64,000 nt of DNA from Bicyclus anynana (GCF_947172395.1 NC_069095.1:3658001-3722000); one strand, 5' to 3'. Counted from the stretch's first letter, positions 32,001 to 44,165 are shown. Program-made: numbers and translations. The notes: generated by a model from the letters alone, not told the origin.

Positions 32001-33688
32001 GTAAATTATATCGTCGAAACAAATGCAAGTGTGACGTGGTTGAAAATCAATATGCGGGACAATTGAATTCCGCTCAACGTCCATCCGTTGGCTAATTATT
32101 CAAACAGTCAGTAATTTGCTGTTTAAATATTAAAACTTCAATCATCCGTATTTCGAACGGCAGATTTTTCATGTCATCCAACTGCGAGTGTCAATTGATC
32201 AATGGCGCACTTGATCATCAATAACTTTCATGATCAAAGCGTTTTCAATGTTAATCAATTAATCTTTTCTTATTCCTTATTACTACGAGCTTTATTTACA
32301 TAGCCCTGTTAATATGTGTGGATCAAATCTTGGAAACATCGATATAGGATAGGTCTCTGTACATTGCGGAGAGTACAACTTATTTCGATGCTTAGCAAAC
32401 TTCGTGAGGATGGATTGGACTCGATTCTATTCCAGTTTCGTTAGTTCTTACGTTTTTGGTGTTTTTTGCGTTTTAAGAGAAAAACAAATAAGCGAATCTT
32501 TCTCAAACTATTATAGTAATAACAATTTTAAGGATAATAGTAAAGTTTTACATATACAGTGTCGAGAAAACGTCACTTTTAAGTGTATAATTCGACCATT
32601 ACCTACTCGGATGTTACGTCTGTACCCTACAATTTGTCACTTAATAAGAGAAAGAGGTAACTTTTATGAGACACACGGCAATAAATTTTTGTTTCACAAA
32701 AACGAATTAGGTCTAACATTTTATTGTCAAGAGTTTATTGTCAGGTCTATCAAATGACACAACATTGAAAAACCGGAAAAGTGACGCCGTAAAGTTCTTA
32801 CTTTACACACGGTCACGTTTTAATAGTTTCTGGCATTGTTCATTTGAATTTATGGCGACATGTTTTGGAAAGGTTAATGATATATAAATAAAATATTTAC
32901 GTATATAAAACGTCTACAATAAACCGACACACATAATAGAAATTATTTGTATATTCTAATGTTTACTGCACTTTATAAGGCTGTATATTAAATATTTTAA
33001 TAAATTAAACGAAGTGTTAACTACTCGTCAATAAATTATTAAAGCTTCCATAACTTGATTGCGAATGGCGACTCACTATAATGGGTTATTGCCTCGCTCG
33101 GGGACAGCAGTAAAATTCTATTAAATTATTATTATTATTATGAATTTATTGAGTTTTATGGAATTCATTATCAATATTAATTTTTTAACCTAGTGGCCTT
33201 TCTGACTACCCAGATTCAGCGATGCAAACTTTTTGATGGTAGGTATTGTCTTCAATTCTTGACGTGGGACCATTTTGCAATTTGCGAAGTTGTTCCTAAT
33301 ATAATAACTGGCTTCGGACACATTTCTTTATCACTCTACTAACAAAGACGCCAACATTCGTGTACAACTTCACAATGTACAGAATACACATACTTTCCTA
33401 GTAATGTCAGCAATAGAGCTTTTAGTGACAAAGCTTGACAAGGGAAGTACTACCGTCAAGCATCATTGCTGTGTTCTCGCCTGAAGGTCAAAGTTGCCTG
33501 TGTAATTACAGACACAACAGGCTTAACACCTACTCTTCAGGTTGATGAACTAAGAGCGGCATTTTGTAGGGCGTGTTTCTTGCATGCTCTGCGAAGTGTT
33601 GGTCAACTTATATGCTATGGTTTACTAGATAGGCAAGGCCTAACTATTACCATAATAAATGTCACTTCATAAATCTATAGAAATGTGT
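32001..33688. other. No gene seen
   Basis: AT-rich sequence. The 117-codon plus-strand frame at 32404-32757 is the longest here, but it has no recognised domain and its base use equals the flanks. An ATT run lies at 33122-33138. Confidence 0.5.
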
Positions 33689-33689
33689 T

Positions 33690-33692
33690 AGT

Positions 33693-33774
<82 letters not shown>

Positions 33775-33786
33775 CGTGTGCGTGTG
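33690..33786. repeat. (TG)n microsatellite
   Basis: About 40 nearly uninterrupted TG units, with two C-for-T changes near the right end (GCGTGCGTGTGCGTG). It is likely to be variable in length between individuals. Confidence 0.98.
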
Positions 33787-34299
33787 TACATCAGCGTGAT
33801 GTATGTATTGTAATAATTTTGTATGTTATCTAAATAATTTTATTTATCTCACATACCTAAATTTCTATGTTAATGTTTTTGATTAATTTATTGATTTTGA
33901 AATGATAACTAATATTGGACTATACAATTTAGCTTCACTATTTTTCTATTTTTAATAATTGTTCAGCATCATCATAAGTTAAGTTGTTAAGCCAGCTTGA
34001 TAATTTAAGTTATAATATAATACTTTCCACATAACTTTAACTAGAAAATAATTATGTATTTCAAGCACTATTAATTAATTCTCCCAAATCGGGCACTTAC
34101 AATTTAAAATGCCGACCATCAAATAACGATTTACCACAACGATACCATGGTACTCTGCATAGATCTAATTAGTGCGCGCGTTAAGCTAATCGAGTGGTAC
34201 TTGACGAGGGTCGGAAGGTTACTGCGTGCACTGGAAGAGGGCACAACTGGACCCATTACCGTAAGATCACACTGGGGGATTTTAGTTTCAAAACTTTTT

Positions 34300-34369
34300 G
34301 TAAATTACTTGTTGTCCTGTGGTGTTCCCTGCATAAGCAGGGAACACCACAGGACAACAAGTAATTTAC
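34300..34369. repeat. Perfect 33-bp inverted repeat with a 4-base loop
   Basis: Left arm 34300-34332 (begins GTAAATTACTTG, ends TTCCCTGC), loop ATAA, right arm 34337-34369 as its exact complement. Pairing stops abruptly at both outer ends. It is too perfect for an old transposon end. Confidence 0.95.
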
Positions 34370-34654
34370 CCGAAATGTAGTACGATTTAAAAATATTAAA
34401 GAAGATTCGGATAGAACAGTTTATCGTTATGTTTAGATTAATTCTTTTTGTTGTTGCTACGTATAAATCGTTTTTTATTAAAAACAAGTAAAATAAATTT
34501 TGAAAACGTCAAAGATGTTGCTTTGTAATGAGTGTATTTGTACTAGACAAAACAGCCAAAATGTCGACAAAAATTATAAATAACTCAGTATACGGATAAA
34601 TTCATCCAAGGTGGGCGTCGTGAGGCTTCTCTGGATTCTTAAATATTACGTTGT

Positions 34655-34883
34655 GGGCTGGTGGGAGGTTTCGGCCATGGTTAGTTACCACCTTACCGGC
34701 GAAGACGTACCGCAAAGCGATTTAACGTTCCGGTACGATGTAGTGTAGAAACCGAAGGGAGTGTGGATTTTCATCATCCTCCTAACAAGTTAGCCCGCTT
34801 CCATCTTACATTGCATCATCACTTACCGTTAGGTGAGATTGTAGTTAAGAGCTAACCTGTGAAGAATAATAAAAAAAAAACAA
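34655..34883 (+). mobile_element. SINE family A, 5'-truncated copy
   Basis: GGCTGGTGGGAGGTTTCGGC, AGTTACCACCTTACCGGCGA, TAACAAGTTAGCCCGCTTCC and ACCTGTGAAGAATAATAAAA give the SINE A body and A-rich tail; the tRNA-like head is missing. Confidence 0.85.
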
Positions 34884-34984
34884 AATGTTGCCGATGTATG
34901 TCAAAGCACCTATAGCCGAATGAATTGATGAATTATCGTTCTACTGAAACTGTAGCTGGCTTTTATACAAAGAGAACAAAACGA

Positions 34985-35178
34985 TAGCCCACTGGATATG
35001 ACTTCTACTTCCGATTCCGGAGGGTGGTGGGTTCGAATCTGGTGCGGGACATGCACCTTCAACGAAATATCACGTATCTCAAACGGTGAAGGAAAACATC
35101 GTGAGGAAATCTGCATAACTGAGAATTTTCTTAGTTCCGGCGTGTGTGAAGTCTTCCAATATGGGTTGATAACGACGA
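34985..35178 (+). mobile_element. SINE family B, plus-strand copy with an internal deletion
   Basis: Head AGCCCACTGGATATGACTTC and B box GGTTCGAATCT, then ATCACGTATCTCAAACGGTG, GTGTGTGAAGTCTTCCAATA joined directly to TGGGTTGATAAC. The middle that holds CCTCTCATTCT in other copies is gone. Confidence 0.8.
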
Positions 35179-37329
35179 ATAAAACGAAAAAGAAAGTAAG
35201 AAAGCAAAAAAAAAAATTACATAGATCAGTTTGATCAAACTTTTTGTCGCACTGACTTGTAACTCATTGAAGAGCGACATGACGCTAGCGTGATCAGACT
35301 CGGTATTACGGACAGGCGCGCTCGGACACCATTTAGCCCTTTGACGGAGAGACGCCCCATTAGCGAGGACGGTTGATTTCGTCAGTTAATTGCTGGGCCT
35401 CAATGAATCAAACCTCAAAAGCTCTACGCCTCAAGTAACGGACGAAAATGCAGGAAGTCGATGGTATGCTCGTCACCTAGGCTGAAGTATTGTTATAGTC
35501 GTTTATTTAAAGGGGAATTTAGCTTATATTAAAAACACACTTAGTATTCTTTGTTAAGAAATTTGCGTTGTTATTATGATCTGTTACCTACCTACCATTA
35601 CCTACTGTTAATACAACTGAAAAAAAAAATGAGGAGACGATTTCAAACACCACAATCATAATAATATGATGAACTGAGATATAAATGCCGTAAGTAAACA
35701 ATTAAAGAACCAGTGATATGAGACTCGAGGAGATCTACAGAAGAACTAATATTACGTACAATATTAGCTCAATGAGTCTCAAAGCTTTTAGCATTTAATT
35801 CAAAGTTCCAACGAAGGTTGGAGTCCTAAGTCCTGAGTCCCATCTTGGCTTGCGCTATAATAGTCGTCTACAACATCAACCGGGTTACTGGATCTGATCT
35901 TAAGACAGCTCAAAGCCGTGTTGGCTGGAAGTCCTTACAAAAAGCTTATGTCATGAAGTGGGCGTCTATCGGCTGATAATGTTGAATGTGATATAATGCC
36001 GCAAATTTCTGCGTTGTAAAAGTCGGCCTAAATATTTTATTGAGGTGTCCAACTAATCCAACTCGCATTTCATACACAACACGCCATTGATAAGGAAACA
36101 AATAATATTATGAACATCAAATAAACTCGAAGGATATAACGTGAAAAAAAAACATGGAATCGGGTTCCGATATCCAGCCGCGTCGAATTTAATTACCATC
36201 AAACCAGATAGCGAGTCGAGAAAATATTCAAACGGAGATACCAAGCGAGCGAGGATGTTGGAGCGAGGCACAGAATCAGTCAGAGCTCGGAGTCAAGTCA
36301 GCGGAATTGCCGAATAAAACTGTTGATTACGTACCGCCCAAAGTTACGCTCCGTCAATCGGAATTTTATTTACTCGGTCGTTCGAAAAACAAATATGATG
36401 GCATTTAATTTATGAGCGCGTCCGTTGTGCCCTGATCAACCGATGGCGCGGCGTAGGTATAATAAAATCGTAACCAGTGTCCGTTCGTTAAAAGTTATTA
36501 AAACAAAGTGATTCATGATTTTATGGAAAGATTTAAAAGAGCTTTCAACGCTATATTTCTCAGTAAAGGAACGTATAAAACAAAACTGTTGAGACTTACT
36601 TACTACTTGGGTGCAAACAAATACTTAAATACATACATAATTTCATAAATAAAACCTTTATTTATGAAATTATGTATGTATTTAAGTATTTGTGTGCTTA
36701 CGAAAGATTGTACAGATCTAAAAAAACTACTTAGCATCCAACAATACCGCGAAAAATTATTCAACAAGACATGTAAAAAAATGCGGGTTTGTTACACTTT
36801 GTATAATTTCAAGAAGGGCTGAACGGACGTGGATAGAATTTAGCAACCTAGAATTATAGAAGAAGAAGAAGAAAAAAAACTTTATTGCACACCAAGCAAA
36901 TAGACAAAAACGTGTTTACCTTTCTACAAGAAGTTATCACTTAAAAAAAACGATGGTATTTATAGTCTTAAATAACGTAGGTAAGTACTTATATACGCTG
37001 TTTTTATCCTGATGCAAATTGTAATATCGGGATAAAAGCAGTCTATATACCAAGTAAATGGGAATAGAATCTTCTGGGACATAGATAGTTTATAATCGTA
37101 AAAGGATTAATTAATAAAATAAATTCGCATTTAGAACCCTTTAAACTTTCAGCAGAAATCGTAAAGTTGTCAACTCACAGAAGTGTTAAATAAGCATATC
37201 CGCGAGCGAGCCGACTAGTCCAGTACATCGCCAACAGACGAGTCGTTCAAATTCGTGATACGCGTTTTATTTGATCTTTTTATACGAGCTCGTTTGCGCC
37301 GTGACGACGGTGTTCGGGCTAATGGAGAT
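35179..37329. other. No gene seen; RTE tail, hairpin and AT-rich DNA
   Basis: A short RTE-like 3' end lies at 35918-35976 (plus: CTGGAAGTCCTTACAAAAAG, GCGTCTATCGGCTGATAATG). The hairpin at 36617-36693 and an AGAAGAAG tract with TTTATTGCACACCAAGC (36859-36900) follow. GC-mixed patches at 35230-35480 and 37190-37330 are not repeats I recognise. Confidence 0.5.
36617..36693. repeat. Perfect 37-bp inverted repeat with a 3-base loop
   Basis: Left arm 36617-36653 (starts ACAAATACTTAAATAC, ends TTCATAAATAAA), loop ACC, right arm 36657-36693 as its exact complement. It is the longest perfect short-loop palindrome in the window. Confidence 0.95.
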
Positions 37330-38160
37330 ATCGCATCTGTCATATCAGGAATATATCGTTTGACAGTTTTATTGCGATTGCACGCGATGCCGAGATAAAA
37401 GACACGATTTAAGGGTGAGGATCAGCCTGGCTCAACAACTGGGGACACCCACTCGACTTATTTTCCCGTGTGTATTTTCTATTGAGTAAGGTAAAGACGA
37501 GTTTATAACGATTTATTTATTTCACATTAGCCATTTATTTTTCGTCAATAGTAGTTCCCGATATGATTATTATGTGTGCGATATGTCAAGAGTATGTTAT
37601 TTGGCACTTTTATCCAACAACTCCACAACTCCACATGGGGACATCCACTCAACTTATTTTCCCGTGTGCATTTTCTATTTAGTAAGAGACTTTTATTATT
37701 ATTTTTCATTAATAGTAATAAAGTACCAGGCATGGCCATTATGTGTCTGGTATGACAAGAGTATATTATTATTTGACAGTTTTATCGTAATTACATGGCG
37801 CCACTTTATAGGATACAATTTACGAGTCAAGGTGAGGATCACACTGCCCCACGGTTATGAGTCGGCGACTTATTTTGCCGTATGCATAATTTACTCAGAG
37901 AGCTAGAGCAAGCTTTTTTTTATATCGTTTGCACTCCACAATTTTGCGTCTAGGTATATTTGCTTAAGTCTGACTTGACCAGTATGATAATACTTATTAA
38001 ATTTATATTATTTTTGTATTTATGTATATTGTATACTACAAAAACCTTTTTTTCAGTGTGTTGAGTTAAAAAATACGATTTAAGCGTACTTGATGGGATA
38101 AGTTTGGCTCAGACTGGGTGTCGCTGACTTTTGTTTCTCATTCAATGTGTTTCGATTATC
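37330..38160. repeat. Diverged tandem array, period about 200-260 bp
   Basis: The block GACTTATTTTCCCGTGTGTA or its variants recurs near 37455, 37651 and 37867, and a weak trace lies near 38125. Each is preceded by a TTTGACAGTTTTAT or GGCACTTTTAT motif, an ACGATTTAAG-like motif and GTGAGGATCA. Spacings are about 196, 216 and 259. Units are well diverged, so the array is old. Confidence 0.7.
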
Positions 38161-38617
38161 ACTTTAATAAGATAAAGCTGCGTACACATAGTTATACATT
38201 TTTAATGCTCATCACTATTGATAAATTAGTTTTAACTAATTAAGCGTATAGTGACCACCATTTTACATGCACTAATAATAAATACATATTCATGAATTTC
38301 AGCTTTTACTATTACAACATCTTCAAATCTAAATCTCCTGTGTTTTGCCTAATAGAGAACTAATAGAAGAAGTCTACGAGTAGCTATTAAATACTAAGAT
38401 TTTCTTACATCCAATATTTTTTTAGTAAAAAAAGCTCGTAATGGTTAAGTTAGTAGTGCTACACCCCCGTGCCTCGGAAAGTACATCATTTTCATTAATA
38501 TCTGATAGGGATCGTTAGAGTCAAATATCATCAAATATTGTCAGAATTGATTTCGATATGCAAAATATACCATCAAATTCTCCAAGTTCAGTACAGTTAT
38601 ATAAATACTTTAAGCGC

Positions 38618-38720
38618 GCCAAACCGCATTGGAGCTGCGTAGTATGTCAAAGCTCTAGGTATTCCTTTTTCTATAAAGAGGGAGGTATGACCCTTTATTG
38701 AGCTGTTAAAAAATACTGAC
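38618..38720 (+). repeat. Dispersed CCGCATTGG repeat, copy 3
   Basis: AAACCGCATTGGAGCTGCGT, TTTTTCTATAAAGAGGGAGG and GAGCTGTTAAAAAATACTGA follow the order of the 10674 copy. Confidence 0.65.
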
Positions 38721-39116
38721 AATGATGACACTTTCAGATTTGAGTTCTATGTGCAAAATATACTTACCATAAATTTCTCCAAGTCCAGCACAGTTAAATA
38801 TATCGATGTCGACAGATAAATTGATAACTACTTGTTTAGTGACATTTATTGGCGCGCCGCATTACCAGGGCCGTAGTTTAGCTTGTATTATAAACCCAGC
38901 TTTACATTGTAGGCTTAATTATGGCTTTAGGCTCGAACTCCGTTACAATGTGAGTAAATTGGACACTGCGAGTTTTTAATCTGGCAATAAATAAACCGGT
39001 AACTGGATCACGGCAGATTAAAATCAAACCAGATAGGTGAGCGCTTTTAAAGGCGAATCACAATAAACAGTTGTGTAACCTCACAAATAAGTTCTGTTTT
39101 ACAAACGAAATTTCGA

Positions 39117-39378
39117 TTTAGGCCGGCCGCATACACTCGTTTTCCGTATTCGTTTTCCGAATCCGTTTTTCGTGTTCCGAAAACAGAATGCATGAAATCT
39201 ATATAAAATCCATTTTTTTCTGAACGCAACAAATTCCTCGCGTAGAAAGGAAGGCGAGCCCTTGCAACAATATACATTCCGAGTAAAGAAAAACGCAAAC
39301 TTTGCGGCAGTCTCACGGAATTTCAGATCGAAATTACGCATTAGGAAAACAAATATGCGTATATGCGGCCGGCCTAAA
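39117..39378. mobile_element. 262-bp MITE with perfect 17-bp terminal inverted repeats
   Basis: Left end TTTAGGCCGGCCGCATA (39117-39133) and right end its exact complement (39362-39378). The TTTA at the edge may be part of the target site. The interior has CGTTTTCCGTATTCG-like repeats and no credible gene; minus-strand frames of 89 and 111 codons across it are accidental. Related ends, GGCCGGCCATACACG, occur in the element at 4738-5398. Confidence 0.85.
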
Positions 39379-40235
39379 GTAAAATTGAAAATATCTATCG
39401 TATGACGGATGCATTGATGTAACATATACTTCATAACATTAGTTAGTTAGTTTTTTTTATTTCACGGAAATGATGCTTACATTTTGATTTCATTCATTCA
39501 TATCTCAAAAATGATTTAAAGATCTACCACGAGCTAACGTGAAGAATTTGAATCTGTTGATAGTCAAAACACCAAGGAGTCATAAACTTAGAACAATTTT
39601 ACCTGGACCACATGCAAACAAAGTAAATATGTACCTACGAGTATATAGAACTTGTATTTATATTGTATTTATTAAAATAAGTATGGAATATTTTTTGTTC
39701 CTTCTTTTTATTTTTGGTTATTACTTATTAGCTAAAAAGCTCAGAAAGCACTTCGTTAATTTAGAATGGATTGAAAGAGGTATGAAAGACAATACAAAGT
39801 GCACAATAGCACTTGTTTAGATAACTCTATTTTATATATTGATTCAAATTGACTGAAAGTCAGTGATAGGAGTGGAAACAGCAATAATACTGCAGACAAA
39901 GTTATCCCCCTTTTGGATACAACTTAGGATATTCTATCTATTTAGCTCACAAAATTCTCAAAATGTCGACAATTCATATCAAAGAATAAATAAAAAAAAT
40001 CAAGGTAATAAAAAACTACAGCTGAAATCGATAGATCTAGAGACGTCATAAAGTTCATTGTCTTGTTAATTGTCTATCGAGACGGAGGAGCAATTGCCGG
40101 TGATATTTTAAAATGTCCACAGAGGCTTTGGCGGCTGTGCGAATAGTAATAAAACCTAGTCGTAACCCGACACACCTGTAAGATTGTGTCGCACACTTGC
40201 AACAGATACAATGCTATATTTGCTTTGTTTTTCAC

Positions 40236-40506
40236 ACCTCACCTGATGGTAAGTGATGATGCAATCTAAGATGGAAGCGGGCTAACTTGTTAGGAGGAGG
40301 ATGAAAATCCACACTCTTTTCGGTTTCTACACGGCATCGTACCGGAACGCTAAGTCTTTGCCGGTAGGGTGGTAACTAGCCGCGGCCAAAGCCTCCCACC
40401 AGCCAGACCTGGACCAATTAAGTAAATCTCAATCGGCCCAACCGGGGTTCGAACCCAGGACCTCTCTTTTAAATCCACCGCGCATACCACTACGCCACGG
40501 AGGCTG
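40236..40506 (-). mobile_element. SINE family A, near-complete minus-strand copy
   Basis: CTCACCTGATGGTAAGTGAT, GATGGAAGCGGGCTAACTTG, GTAGGGTGGTAACTAGCCGC, the reversed B box GGTTCGAACCC, and GCCACGGAGG at the head. A small internal deletion removes part of the GGCGGTACGTC stretch. Confidence 0.88.
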
Positions 40507-41497
40507 TCAAAAACTGTCACTGAATAACAGATAAATGATACAAACAACTATAACCTTGTTAAATAACCAGAAGGATGTACTGAGCAAACTAAATGCATAA
40601 AGTATTAGGGAATGCTCTTTTTTTTTTTAATTTCCAAGGCCATCTTTAAAACCCGCCCGCCTGAACTTAACATAAACTAACACTCATTAAAAAGTTATTA
40701 AAATTATTTATTACCGAATTACGATGATCATAACATGACTGAAGTTTTTTAGAAAGGTCCAAGTATGTCGGAACTGGAGACGCTAGTGTGTGGAAACTCT
40801 AAAGGACTCCAGCCGCATGTAATCGCTACTAAGCAAAAACTCGACGAGATTCCGCTCGGATGCCCGCGTAGCATTCTTTGATGTGCGCGAAATGTAAACC
40901 GATTTAAAACGAAAAAGTCTCTCAGGTTGTATTACATATAATAATATAATAATATTTTCAACATAGCTCAAGCTACTTATTGACTTTTGCGAACCATTCC
41001 ATGAAAATTTAACAAAAACATTTCAATTCGTTTACTTTGATCCCTCATGTGGAAATCGTGTTAGAAAGTTAGACTAGACTTTTGGTAATATGTTTCATAA
41101 AATGTAAGTAATAGTTACACAATGTAAAGTTAGAAAGAACATCGGCTATAGTTATCTACTAATTCTATGCTGAGAATTTTAATTGAGAAATTCTTGAAAG
41201 TTAAAAAAACTCAATAAAATTCACAGCCCGACACAGAACTCAAACTTTGAACTTCCAATTCAAAGCCACAAAAACTATGCACTTGAGCAAGCAACGAGGC
41301 AATTTCCATACGAGGGCTTCCATACTTTATAATAACAATATCATCATTTATCATCATCTACATTTTGTAAAATTACTTGTGGATAGAATTGTGGGTTGTG
41401 TATGAAAACCATTTTTTTAAATTTACTTTAAGTTTTGTAAGTCATAATTTTGTACACAACTGTTTTCGATCTCATATAAATAAAATAAAATCATTAA
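40507..41497. other. No gene seen
   Basis: AT-rich. GACGCTAGTGTGTGGAAACT and GACTCCAGCCGCATG (40778-40815) make a small GC-richer patch with no recognised identity. Confidence 0.5.
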
Positions 41498-41690
41498 CAA
41501 CCCATATTCGGCTCACTTTTGAGCACAAGTCACCTCTTCAGAATGAGAGGGGGTTAGGCATTAGTCCACCACGCTGGCCAAACGTGTGGATTGGCAGACT
41601 TCACACACTTTTAAAATTAAGAACATTCTCAGGTATGCAGGTTTCCTCACGATGTCCTTCAAAATTTCAGACACGTAATATTTAAAAAAA
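41498..41690 (-). repeat. SINE family B, head-truncated diverged copy
   Basis: ACAACCCATATTCGGCTCAC, AGAATGAGAGGGGGTTAGGC, TGTGGATTGGCAGACTTCAC and GCAGGTTTCCTCACGATG in the family order. The plus-strand frame 41377-41685 is not a gene. Confidence 0.75.
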
Positions 41691-42041
41691 AAAAAACAAT
41701 ATATTAGTTGTTATTATAAAATCCTGAATAATCATTGTACATTGTAGCAGCCCTAACAATCGAGACCTAGTTCCACGTCCCGGTAGCGCCCACTTATTCC
41801 CCCTAGCGTAATTCGTTCGCATTCGCCACTAAGTAGCCATTTATAAGATCACTCATCTCGCCCCGCGGCAACATCACACACCGATGAACTTATTCAACGT
41901 GACACAGCTTAAAAGATATCAGATAATATAACGAACACACATCTTGATGCCATTTATCGTATAGAGTGGCCGCGTCCGTATTTAATTGGTCAACTACCCG
42001 ACAGAGCAGAGGGAAATATCATTTAGCATAGTACGTTATAA

Positions 42042-42457
42042 TGCTTTTAGCACACTGCAACCATGCGAATGCTAAATGGGAGCGAGACGATGTCAAGCAT
42101 AATTTTGATTGGTGCACGTCACACATGGCGATATGATTTCGTTTCGCGTTCTGTCTTGCTTGTGTGCACCAACCAAACTATGTTCGTCAGGTTTGTAGTT
42201 CAGCCACTGACCTTCCAATAAGTTCATGGGTTTGCAGCGCTAATAGCAGGACATCCAATTAAACTGATCGTGTGTTTGTCGCGATCTGCATGATGTTATA
42301 CAAATCGCGACCAACACACGATCAGTTTTATCGGATGTCCTAACTGTTAGTGCTAGAAACTTATGAACTTATTATTAGTTGGCTAGTCGCTGACATTAGG
42401 CGAATCTCCGTTTCGCCATGGTATTATTTGCTGCAGTGTGCAAACGCCCTTAAAAGT
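42042..42457. mobile_element. Long fold-back element (about 410 bp)
   Basis: The inner arms pair best: AGGACATCCAATTAAACTGA, TCGTGTGTTTGTCGCGATCT against AGGACATCCGATAAAACTGA, TCGTGTGTTGGTCGCGATTT. Pairing continues outward (CAATAAGTTCATGGGTTT with AATAAGTTCATAAGTTT) to GCACACTGCA at both ends. The whole element is one long imperfect palindrome with no coding capacity. Confidence 0.8.
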
Positions 42458-42649
42458 TGACTACAACTGATTGGTTTATTAATTTTTGATGGCTTTACAT
42501 TATAAATCGTCAATAAATGATTTATTACATTATTGTGAAGTCAATAATGGTGATAAAACGTAAGCTTAGTATTAAACCAATGACTCTTTGTAAACGGGTC
42601 TGCACGTTTATTCACTATTTTTAACATATGCTAAATTGAGATTTTATGT

Positions 42650-42770
42650 AAAAATGTCATCCGGTGCTTACTGACCGATACCACACAGTATTTAAATGAC
42701 ATTTTGTTAATTGATTTGATGTTTATTTTAATACGTTGATAACAAAGACCTAAATAGTGAATAGGTCAGC
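42650..42770 (-). repeat. Dispersed repeat, GTAAGCACCGGATGACATTT family, copy 2
   Basis: In reverse it reads GGTCTTTGTTATCAACGTAT, AAACATCAAATCAATTAAC, TACTGTGTGGTATCGGTCAG and TAAGCACCGGATGACATTTT, matching 2617-2740 throughout. A short piece is also at 49874-49898. Confidence 0.75.
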
Positions 42771-44090
42771 CGATCAGAGGAAATCATTATGCTTATCAAT
42801 TGATTCATTAAAACTTCGATCCTAACATCAAATCTATATATTTATAAATTTTATCGGTGAACATATTAACTTCATCAATTTTCTCAAGTTTTTCATTTTT
42901 AATACTAATCTACAGCTTGTAGTTACCCCGAAATTAAAAGTAAACTACCTCAGCCCATTGGTTATTACATATATGAAACTTTAAGAAACTCTTCATTATG
43001 GCAATAATATGACTTTAAGGAAATTGTCACTTCCATTTGACAATCTCTTGTGTAACTTAGCCTTAAAGCCACAAAACTGCTTGACTGTATAGAGATAAAT
43101 AGCGATTTCATTCCTAAGCTGCTAAAAGAGCGTCATATCCTTTTCGGAGATTGCCTGGTAATTTTACGTTAAACGCAAAAGCCTTTGTCTTTTGTCTGCG
43201 ACGAGTTCTAGATGTGCTTATTTCCTATGTTACACAATTTTAAATCATTTTGAACTAAGTGCTTAAAAAAAGATATTATTTTTAACAAAATATGTTATGT
43301 GACAAATGTAACATATCTCTTATTTATCAAATTTTGTTAATTTAAATAACAAAATTTGATAAATAAGAGAACCAGCCATGTCTTAATTAAATAAGTAGGT
43401 ACAGTGTGACCTTTAGTATTAAATCTTGCAAACAGGGTCTGAACATGCAACCAAAGTAAAAACGATCTATGAACTATGATCATGAACCGTCGGTATAGCA
43501 ATTTTGGGTTAATATGCTAATATCCCCAACTATTACCATGCAATGTTGCACAGTCGCACTAGCACATAGTACACAAACTATCAAATTGTTTCCCATACAC
43601 TCCGGCTTCTTCGCTTCCCGCACGATAATCAAGTTTCCACACAACACTCCACCTGTATGGGAAACCTCTTAGCTTAGCGCTTTAGCTAATTAGTTTACCG
43701 GCAAGTGGGTAAACCGATTATACATACAATATATTATGCGATGCACTGATAATTGATATGTGATTACAAATTCCGTCACGGAACTGATGGATGCTAATTA
43801 CAAATATTGATACAGGCTTGTTTGATCACTGCATTGATTAATAAGCAATCGTGTCTACTGTCTATCACAGACGCGTCTACTACACTGATAAATGCATTTA
43901 CAACTGCAATTATCAAAGGACAAAAAGCTAATAAGAATCTTTGTCTTTTCTCTATTAAAAGCTACAATAACGCACTTAATATAATTAAATTAACTTGTGT
44001 AAACTAATTTTATAATAATAGAATAATAGAATTTTATAATAGAATAAGGTTTCCAATAATCGATATTACGAAGATTAAACAAAAAAATCC
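42771..44090. other. No gene seen; contains a perfect hairpin
   Basis: Apart from the hairpin at 43316-43370, this is AT-rich DNA without repeats or exons that I recognise. Confidence 0.5.
43316..43370. repeat. Perfect 24-bp inverted repeat with a 7-base loop
   Basis: Left arm 43316-43339 (TCTCTTATTTATC, ending TTTTGTTA), loop ATTTAAA, right arm 43347-43370 as exact complement. Confidence 0.95.
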
Positions 44091-44165
44091 CTGGCTGAGT
44101 TTGTTGTGGGCTTTTCTCAAACCAAGGCGCGTTTGAAACCCTCATAAGTTTAATTTTAAGTTTCC
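44091..44165 (+). repeat. Dispersed repeat, TGGCTGAGTTTGTTGTGGGC family
   Basis: CTGGCTGAGTTTGTTGTGGG, then CAAACCAAGGCGCGTTTG and TTTAATTTTAAGTTTCCAAC match 26137-26215; a short end piece is at 61071-61105. Confidence 0.65.

Noticed and set aside
32404..32757. 117-codon plus-strand open frame
   Set aside because: No recognised domain, base use as in the AT-rich flanks, no splice partner or promoter signal.
34147..34380. Plus-strand frame MVLCIDLISARVKLIEWYLT with a GTAAG after it
   Set aside because: Looks a little like an exon, but there is no family match I know, no partner exon, and its 3' half is the perfect hairpin.
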